64,000 nt of DNA from Adineta ricciae (Eukaryota > Rotifera > Eurotatoria > Adinetida > Adinetidae). Positions 56,963-64,000 of the stretch are shown one piece after another. Numbering within the stretch: position 1 is the stretch's first letter; each line of letters starts with the position of its first letter. The stretch spans positions 310,001 to 374,000 of the forward strand of contig CAJNOJ010000066.1 in assembly GCA_905250025.1 (NCBI GenBank), read 5' to 3'. The notes below the pieces were generated by a model. That model saw only the letters and a list, made by a program, of their open reading frames with translations, was not told where the DNA came from and searched no databases. The position numbers and the translations under genes are program-made.

Positions 56963-59184
56963 ATGATGAATCATTCTTCTCCTCTCTTCATCTTCCTATT
57001 GATTTCATCATGTTTCGCATTCAAACTTCGTTCTGTTCGAACGAATATGTATCTGACATCATCATTCGATTTTTGCATGCGTTATCTAACCAAAAATACT
57101 TTTACAGGTTGTTCGTCTCATCCATCAGGTAATCGTGGCCGATTGATTGATATATCATCAATACATGATTTGACATTACACCAACACTCACAGCCTATCG
57201 TTATTCTTGTACTACCTCGAAAAGATGTTCTTGAATATGCGATACATTCGGCATCGATGGTCGTGGGTATACTGATCGATGGCGGAAATAATCCATTAGC
57301 AGAGGATGGGTTTACAGAAGTAGGTACATGTCCTGATGATTACATTGAACCATTGAAAACAAGCAATTGTTCAATTCGAAAGAATAAATATGGTATCGAT
57401 TTTCGTGAAATTAAGATCGAGAAACCGATTTTTTTATTGGCTAATCAAACTTTCATCAATGAATTAAGAAGATTGTATCAATTATATAATCAACAACAAG
57501 TATCACAAGGACAAGATGTTCATGTACAGTTAGTTTATTAATCATTTCGTGTTGAGAAAATATCAACGGGATTTGTAGTATGAAATCATATGCATACGGT
57601 GTGGAAAATGCTCATATTTGTGATCGACGATCGAAAACGAATTATTTCGGTAAATATCAGTGAGAAAGATCTTCTCTCGAATACGGCATCCTTCGTGAGA
57701 TGTGTAAGATCGAAATTAAAATATAAACTCTTGTATAGGCGAGGCTTATTTTAAACACTATTCCATCAAATGTCGAAGTCCAATGATAAATATTATCTGG
57801 AGCACATTCAACGCAGTATCTCTCAAAAACACTCGCCCGATAAAGTCAGTCATTGTTTTCTATACCAAATTCGATTTCTTCTCTATTTTTCAACCAAAAA
57901 GTAAATTTTTCTTCTTTTCATTTTTGACGAACACGAGTGAGAATTTATTATTAGATGCCGGTGCTCAATCTACAGCATTGGGTGTAATCACTCTGTTAGG
58001 TTTAGCTTGGACACTAGGTCGAATTAATCTCACCCAATTACTGATAGCTGATGAACAGCACAAAGATGTTCTTTTCCTATTTCTAAATGGAGACAATTGG
58101 AATTACTACGGTGCATCGGAAGTAAACATACTTATTCGTAAAGGAAAATTTCCTTATATTGTCAAGAACATTTCGAACGAAAACAATCTTCAGCCAATTA
58201 GACCTGAACATATCGACATTCTTATCAATATCGATCAATTAGGTTTCGATCCTACGAATACGTACATTCTCTACAACAATCTTCATCCGTTTCTGAATAA
58301 ATTCAAGTAAGTTACGTAAACCGATAAACATTCCTCAGTCAGATTTCTGTCGTAGAGATGCATCAAGTTCAGTCACTCTCAAACAATTACCATCTCATCC
58401 AGATTCTCTTGCTGATTTTCAGCCATTAAATCTTAGTAGTATGGCAATTCTAACCGATGCTTATGAAAATATGAATCCATACTATAATAGCTATCGAGAT
58501 ACATTAGCACATTTAGCAAGTTTTTCGTTTATTGAACCACATATTTATGCTCTATTGAAAGCCATATGTGATTATTTCAAACTTTCCAATTGTCCCACTG
58601 AACTATCAACTGAAATGAAGCAAGGGTTATCAGATCGAATTCAAGCATTAGTCAATTGTTTTCTTCAATCAAATTGTTCAAATCTGATTAGACAAACAGC
58701 AGAAACGGGTGATTTCTATTTCAAGGAAGTATCAGATCAAATGAAAGAAAGTTTCTCCTTCTTACAACCGAATCTTCATGAATCTGAAGTGAAATCTTAT
58801 TTGAATACTCATTTTCTCGACGCTTCATCCTATATTCATGACATATTATTGAATTGGATAGCCATACGAACAACCAATACAACAAAACTTGCATGTGAAG
58901 AGCCCGAGGATAATTATCGATGGAAAATCTATCAAGAATCAACCGAAACATGTTTACGCGCCTCAATCAATTCAATTAATCTAATACGACATACAAACGA
59001 TCAGATTGATGAGCGCGTCATTTTCACATCGAATTACGATCCTCCCGAATTACTTGTTTATATGACAAGTGATACGATACGAGACATAATCATGCTTGTG
59101 TGTGGCCTCACACTTTCACTGTGTGGATTTCTGTTAATGTACTTTCTAAAACAGTTACTACCGCCAATGTTGAACAGAGAATGA
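56963..59184 (+). CDS. NCSTN: Nicastrin, gamma-secretase subunit
   Basis: Type I membrane glycoprotein that gates substrate entry into gamma-secretase (with presenilin, APH-1 and PEN-2), cutting Notch and other proteins in the membrane. Exons: 56963-57528, 57581-57650, 57739-58308 and 58357-59184. Signal peptide at residues 1-20. Family features: 'TGCSSHPSGNRG' near the N-terminus, 'PIFLLANQTFINEL', the aminopeptidase-like core 'DAGAQSTALGVITLLGLAWTL' (human PGAESA), 'VLFLFLNGDNWNYYGAS' and 'RKGKFPYIV', and 'YYNSYRDT' (human YYQSIYDT). A single transmembrane helix near residues 652-672 ends the protein with a short tail. The DYIGS motif is altered to NYYGA. The stretch 'KSKFFFFSFLTNTSEN' in exon 3 contains GT..AG and might be a small intron, but the frame is open through it. 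A run-through reading is used here. Confidence 0.9.
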
Positions 59185-59412
59185 AATTTGATTTACATCT
59201 TTGATTATTCATAGACACTGAAATCAACATGAAGACAACTGAAAACATTTTAGTATGAAATCAACAGAGAAAGAGTTCGTTTTTCGGTACCACACAATAG
59301 ACTAGATACATGTATAATAAATGTGTTAATACAAAGCGAGAAAAGCAATAGAAGAAAAAGAATCACCGGTCGAGTAGAAAAAAAAGAGGAACACCCTCAC
59401 TTTAACATCAAC
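59185..59412. other. Convergent spacer, nicastrin and LRP-like gene
   Basis: 228 bp between two stop codons; AATAAA-like sequence near 59317 may serve nicastrin. No gene. Confidence 0.4.
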
Positions 59413-62400
59413 TTATAAAATGCCTGTATTAGATGATCGATTGTTCGGATGATCGCCATTGAAAATGGGTTGTTTTTCATCAACGTAGAACGGATCATCA
59501 GCGAACTCAGTTTTTGCCATTGCCGATGCTGATATTTCAGTTTCGTCAGCTAAAACATCTTCTAATACTTGATCATGATTATGATTTTCTTGCGTTGGTA
59601 AATAGCTGTACATAGTTTGATGAGAATTGGTCTCTAAACCAATTTGCTCATGAAGACGATGATGAGCGAATAAATATTTCAAACGAAGAATCTTCGAATT
59701 ATGTCGAATGAATCCATATGCAATGATCAGTAAGATACCGCATGCGATTAGTGTTAAAATCCAACTTTGCCATTGTAAACCAATTCGAATATGGCAGTGT
59801 TTGCCAGTAAATCCCTTTCGACAACTGAAACATGGGATCGTATGGAATTATCGAACAGGAAACAACACAAAGTTCACTTACTGGCACGCTGCTTTGTTAT
59901 TTTCTACGACACATTTACTACCGTGTTGACAATCTTGCTCGTAACATAGGTTTGTTTCACATTGGTTACCATCAAATCCATTTGGACAACTGAAATCATA
60001 TAAAATATAGAACAAGTTTGGGAGAAGAAAGATGCAACTTACTTGCAACTGATACTATTGCCATTGATAGTACAAGTGCCATTGTTCTGACATCGATTCC
60101 GGCAAAGATTTACTTCACATTGATTACCGGTGAATGGCAATGAACATCTAGATGATTTCGAAAGTACAAATTGTGAATCTAACTTGAAATATCGGATACT
60201 TACGAGCATATTGTCGAATTATCAGTATCATCAATCATTAGAAGACCGTTATTAAAGCAATTAAATTTCTTATTTTGCAACTCTCGACAAAGACAAGTTT
60301 GTGTTTGAATATGATATATCAGCGTATGTGCTGCTTCATCACATATCGGATCAAGAAACAATCCACGAGAACACTGATCTCGTTGGACAGGTGATACAAT
60401 AAGATCACATGGAACTTCTGAACAGCAAAAAATAAGTTGAATACGAACTGACAAAATCAATCATTGTCATACCATTTTCTCCACGTTCATTTTGTGATGT
60501 TGTACATGCATAAGGTGTCTGTCGACGTTTCGACTCGGTTAAATAGCACATACATGGTGGTTGAGAATCATTTCCAATATGCAAGCATCCGACATTGACT
60601 GAATCTGTCAGTCGGCACATTTCACAATCATCGCCAGTATATGATCGGTTAGAACATATGCAATGCCCATTGGAACAAATACCACGAGTATGACAAGATG
60701 AACCGCATAGATTTAGTTCTATAGTGGGGAAATTGAAAGACTAAACTGTATATACAATGCAATGGCTACAAATTTACCTCCAGGAACGACGCACAATGGC
60801 CGAAAGAGTGGAGTGGAGATGCAAAGACGATCGTTCGGACATGACGAATCAGAACAAACCTGTTCGATCACTAAACAGATAAAAATTCATATCAATATGG
60901 AGAATAATTACAAAATTCTGTTAGTAAAGACTGGCAACTTACTGTTCGATATATCTGCTGTTGGATATTTGAATTCATGTATGTAACGAATAATCATGGG
61001 TGTTTTAAATTTACGGTATTGATCAGTAATCATTCGACCAAATTTTTCCACCCACATTTCGCTATATGTTGTATCACTGGCATTGAAGACCATGACAACT
61101 AAGGTATCATCATGAAGATCAATCGAGTACGGTCTCACATCTATTCATAGTATTTCCAATGAGAGCAAAGTAAAAATAAAAGTATTGCTATCGTTTTACC
61201 TTTGAACCGATGTACACTTGCTTTCCACGGTTGACTCGAATCCAAAGCATAACTTTCAATCTCACCATTTGATAACATTATATACAAACGTGGATGACGA
61301 TAATCGATTGTCATACTTAGCACAGGTTGAAACAAACTTATAAACGTTTCCAGATTTGATCCATCAAGTAAACTTCGATAGATCAATGAATGTTGGGCAT
61401 CATAGTACGCACTAATATAAAGATATCTGAAAACAAATATAGCACATGCATCCAACAGAGATGAACTTAGATTGAGTTTTGTTTACCCTTGCAATGGATG
61501 TACATTGATGGATGAAATCGTTTTCATATTGGAGAAAGTCAATCGATTCACGAATGTTAATTGAGTGTAGTCTTTATTTGCATGCATGATTTCGATACCA
61601 TTCGATGACGACGATGGGTCATCATAGAGAACATAGACGAGACGATGAATCCAATCGACTTCCAGTGAAGTGAAATGGAAAAACGATGACGACCAGATCT
61701 ATTCGATATGTCAAGTGAATAATTCTAGATAACAACTTCATCTGTTTATCACCCTTCATACCTGTGTAGCATTATTTCGTAAATAATTGTTTATATTGAA
61801 AACTTCATCTAATTTTTGTTGCCATATGTACCCACGTCCATTGCGTTGTTCTGTATACAACAAAAACCAGCCATCCTTTGCTGGTATAAAGGCGGCATCA
61901 ATAACATGATGTGACGGATTTACAGTCTATAAACGAGTATTTAGAGAAACGAAATATGCAGAATAAGAACACTCACTGTGAAGACAACGCCATGTTGATT
62001 TAATTGAAATGACGTATGAGGATTGAGCATAACATCAAATGTTCGATTACTTCTAACGACACATGAAGCACTATTTCCAGTCTTAATAAAGAATTCATGC
62101 AGAGTTTATATACTTGAAATTCGATGTAGTCCTACTTTTTGTATTTCGTAACCCCGGTCACATTGACAATCGGACACTTGAACTGTCGATTTCTTTCTCG
62201 AACACGAATCGGCTTCATTCTTTCGACGTGAAATATTTGCATGTGCGCATGTTCCATACGACCAATTACATAGACTATCTTCCAAAACACAACTTCTACA
62301 CAAACAGATATTAGACTTAAACTAGCAACAGATCATATCTTTCATTTCCATACCCATTGGCTACTTTAACATAACCATTTTTACATTGGCAAACAGGCAA

Positions 62401-64000
62401 ACGATTGATTATTTCGCAAAAACTCGTTTTTGGATCACAATTTGTACAGTTTTCTAAGCATAAAATCTCTCCTTCACAACTTTTCCTCTTTATCACATCA
62501 CTTACGACAACGTAATTTATGTTCATCATCGCCCAGTGGACACTGAGCAACACCATTGCATAAATCTTGTAATGGTACACATAACGGTACATAATCATAT
62601 TGTTCATGTCGCTGTTGCGCACAACGATAACCATTCATACATGTATAATCTTTAATAATCGATAATGGAAGAATACCATTATCATCAGTACAATTTTCTT
62701 CATCTGAAGAATCCGAACAATCCAAATCGCCACTAGAAATATATGATGAGAATACTGAATTTCGAGAACGCAAGCAACATACTCGCAAACGAATGTCCGA
62801 TTAATACAAAAATTGCTGGTTTTACATCGAAACAGATCCGTTGATTCGCAAGTTAGATGAGTCGATGGTATCTGTGAGGACGATGATGGTGTAGATGTTG
62901 TTAAGTTAGAAAAGTGATTTAGTATAAAATCTAAACGAAACAATTCGATAAAAATACATCCATTTTATCTTCTAGTCAATCGTACTGCATGCGTGCGATG
63001 TTTCATCTTCACTAATGCCATTCGTTCGTTCAACTGCTGGGCAATCATCAACATTGTCACAAACTTTCTCCAATGGAATACATTTTCCCGATGTTGAACA
63101 TTTAAAATAACCATTAGGACACGCCACATTGACACAATCAAAAGGTTCGTCTGCCCCATCATCTAAATCATCAGTATAGTTATTGATTTAATTGTAAGAC
63201 GAATATGATTGATAGCTATTTTCACTTACAACAATAGGGATTTTCATCGCAGCGATGACTAATCGAAACGCATTTGCCGTCGCAATAAAACTCCACGTCA
63301 GAACAAAGGTTTGGGTATTTCTCTGACAAACACCATAAAAAATTTATTTTATCTATTCAATCTTAATCAACTCGTGTCTTACTTGTACATATATTCAAAC
63401 TAGGCCATTCACAATAATGTCCGCAGATAACATCATTTTCATCTTCTCCATGTAAGCAGTCAGTTACGTTATTGCATAAATCATCTTTAGTGATGCATTT
63501 CTTATCTGTTGAACAACGAAACGATGATGATGAATTACATTTGAATTCTAAAATGAAATCGATAAGATAAAATACGACTTTCGCTCAAACAAACCTTGAC
63601 AATCATTTTCATCTTCATTCGAGCTGCAATCTTGATAACCGTCACAACGTTGATAGAACGGAATGCATTTTTTCGACAGTTGACAATCAAAGAAGTGTCT
63701 AAATCGAAAAGCGATTCAGCTGACAAAGGCAAACTTTCGATTGCGCTTACTGTGCACAATTTGATTTACATGATCGACCATCGTCAGCTAGATTATAGTA
63801 CTGCGCGCAGCCACATGCAACTTCAGTTTGATTGATCGCATTCGGAAAACACAACTGTTCACATTGTTCACATCGTTGTTCTGCCACTGAATGAACAAAA
63901 CGATTTTCTATTTTTCAATTTTACAAATGTTCACTCTTACATTTCTTTTCATTCGAATCGAAGATGAGAAAGTCATACATTTGTAGAGAGTATCGAATGT
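59413..64000 (-). CDS. LDL receptor-related (LRP-like) endocytic receptor, C-terminal part
   Basis: Many short exons; the 5' part lies beyond the window. Read N to C: at least four LDL-receptor class A repeats (63990-62600; for example 'CDGYQDCSSNEDEND', 'CNNVTDCLHGEDEND', 'DLDCSDSSDEENC'), EGF-like cysteines (62500-62100), a YWTD-type beta-propeller (62080-60900, with 'PRLYIMLSNGEIESYAL' and 'IDWIHRLVYVLYDD'-like blades), further EGF repeats (60770-59800), a transmembrane helix near 59700-59760 ('ILTLIACGILLIIAYGFI') and a cytoplasmic tail of about 95 residues to the stop at 59413. This order is that of LRP1/LRP2/LRP4-type receptors, which take up lipoproteins and other ligands. The tail has no canonical NPxY; the nearest is 'FADDPFYV'. 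Which LRP class it is cannot be said from this half. Confidence 0.85.

Noticed and set aside
1-64000. Transposons, CRISPR arrays, viral or horizontally acquired gene clusters, telomeric repeats
   Set aside because: No terminal repeats, transposase or reverse-transcriptase motifs, spacer arrays or telomere-like tandem repeats were seen; all well-supported genes look like ordinary animal genes.

Overview
This is a gene-dense, AT-rich piece of an animal nuclear genome. The genes are metazoan orthologs with short introns (often 40-60 bp, GT..AG), intergenic gaps of 0.04-2.8 kb, and no recognisable transposons, CRISPR arrays or operons of bacterial type. The tiny introns, compact spacing and splice-acceptor-like sites just 5' of many start codons suggest a spiralian such as a rotifer (bdelloid rotifers are my best guess). 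That assignment is inference; no species marker was seen.

Layout. 1-1.75 kb (+): a broken carbonic anhydrase copy followed by an intact secreted alpha-carbonic anhydrase. 2.4-9.2 kb (-): an ADD-less ATRX chromatin remodeller and, upstream on the same strand, an unrecognised 390-residue protein. 11-12 kb (-): SPSB3-like SPRY/SOCS-box protein. 13.5-16.8 kb (-): Bicaudal-D dynein adaptor. 18.3-23.4 kb (-): receptor tyrosine phosphatase with an active D1 and a Cys-to-Asp pseudo-D2. 26.2-27.4 kb (+): three-LIM protein. 27.7-31.2 kb: B3GLCT-like glucosyltransferase (-), sperm-tail PG-rich-repeat protein (+) and KCTD-type BTB protein (-), packed head-to-head and tail-to-tail. 32.6-34.8 kb (-): phosphohistidine phosphatase PHPT1 and eIF6. 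35.4-39.1 kb (+): tandem ENPP ectophosphodiesterases, the first lacking two zinc ligands. 40.0-44.5 kb: CPEB1-type RNA-binding protein (-) divergent from a Nanos-like protein with only one complete zinc finger (+). 45.0-47.7 kb (-): transmembrane semaphorin. 50.2-56.8 kb (-): LOXHD1-like tandem-PLAT protein. 56.8 kb (-): tRNA-Phe(GAA). 57.0-59.2 kb (+): nicastrin of gamma-secretase. 59.4-64 kb (-): C-terminal part of an LDL-receptor-related protein running off the window.

The genes do not form one pathway. Local relationships worth noting are the CPEB1/Nanos divergent pair (both germline translational regulators in animals), the tandem carbonic anhydrase and ENPP duplications, and the very close divergent and convergent pairs at 29-30 kb. 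I did not find a convincing undescribed multi-gene system. The most unusual signals are the repeated acceptor-like sites abutting start codons (possible spliced-leader trans-splicing), the apparent ENPP pseudoenzyme, and the half-finger Nanos. CDS spans below run from start to stop codon and contain introns; exon coordinates are given where I worked them out by frame and splice-site matching.
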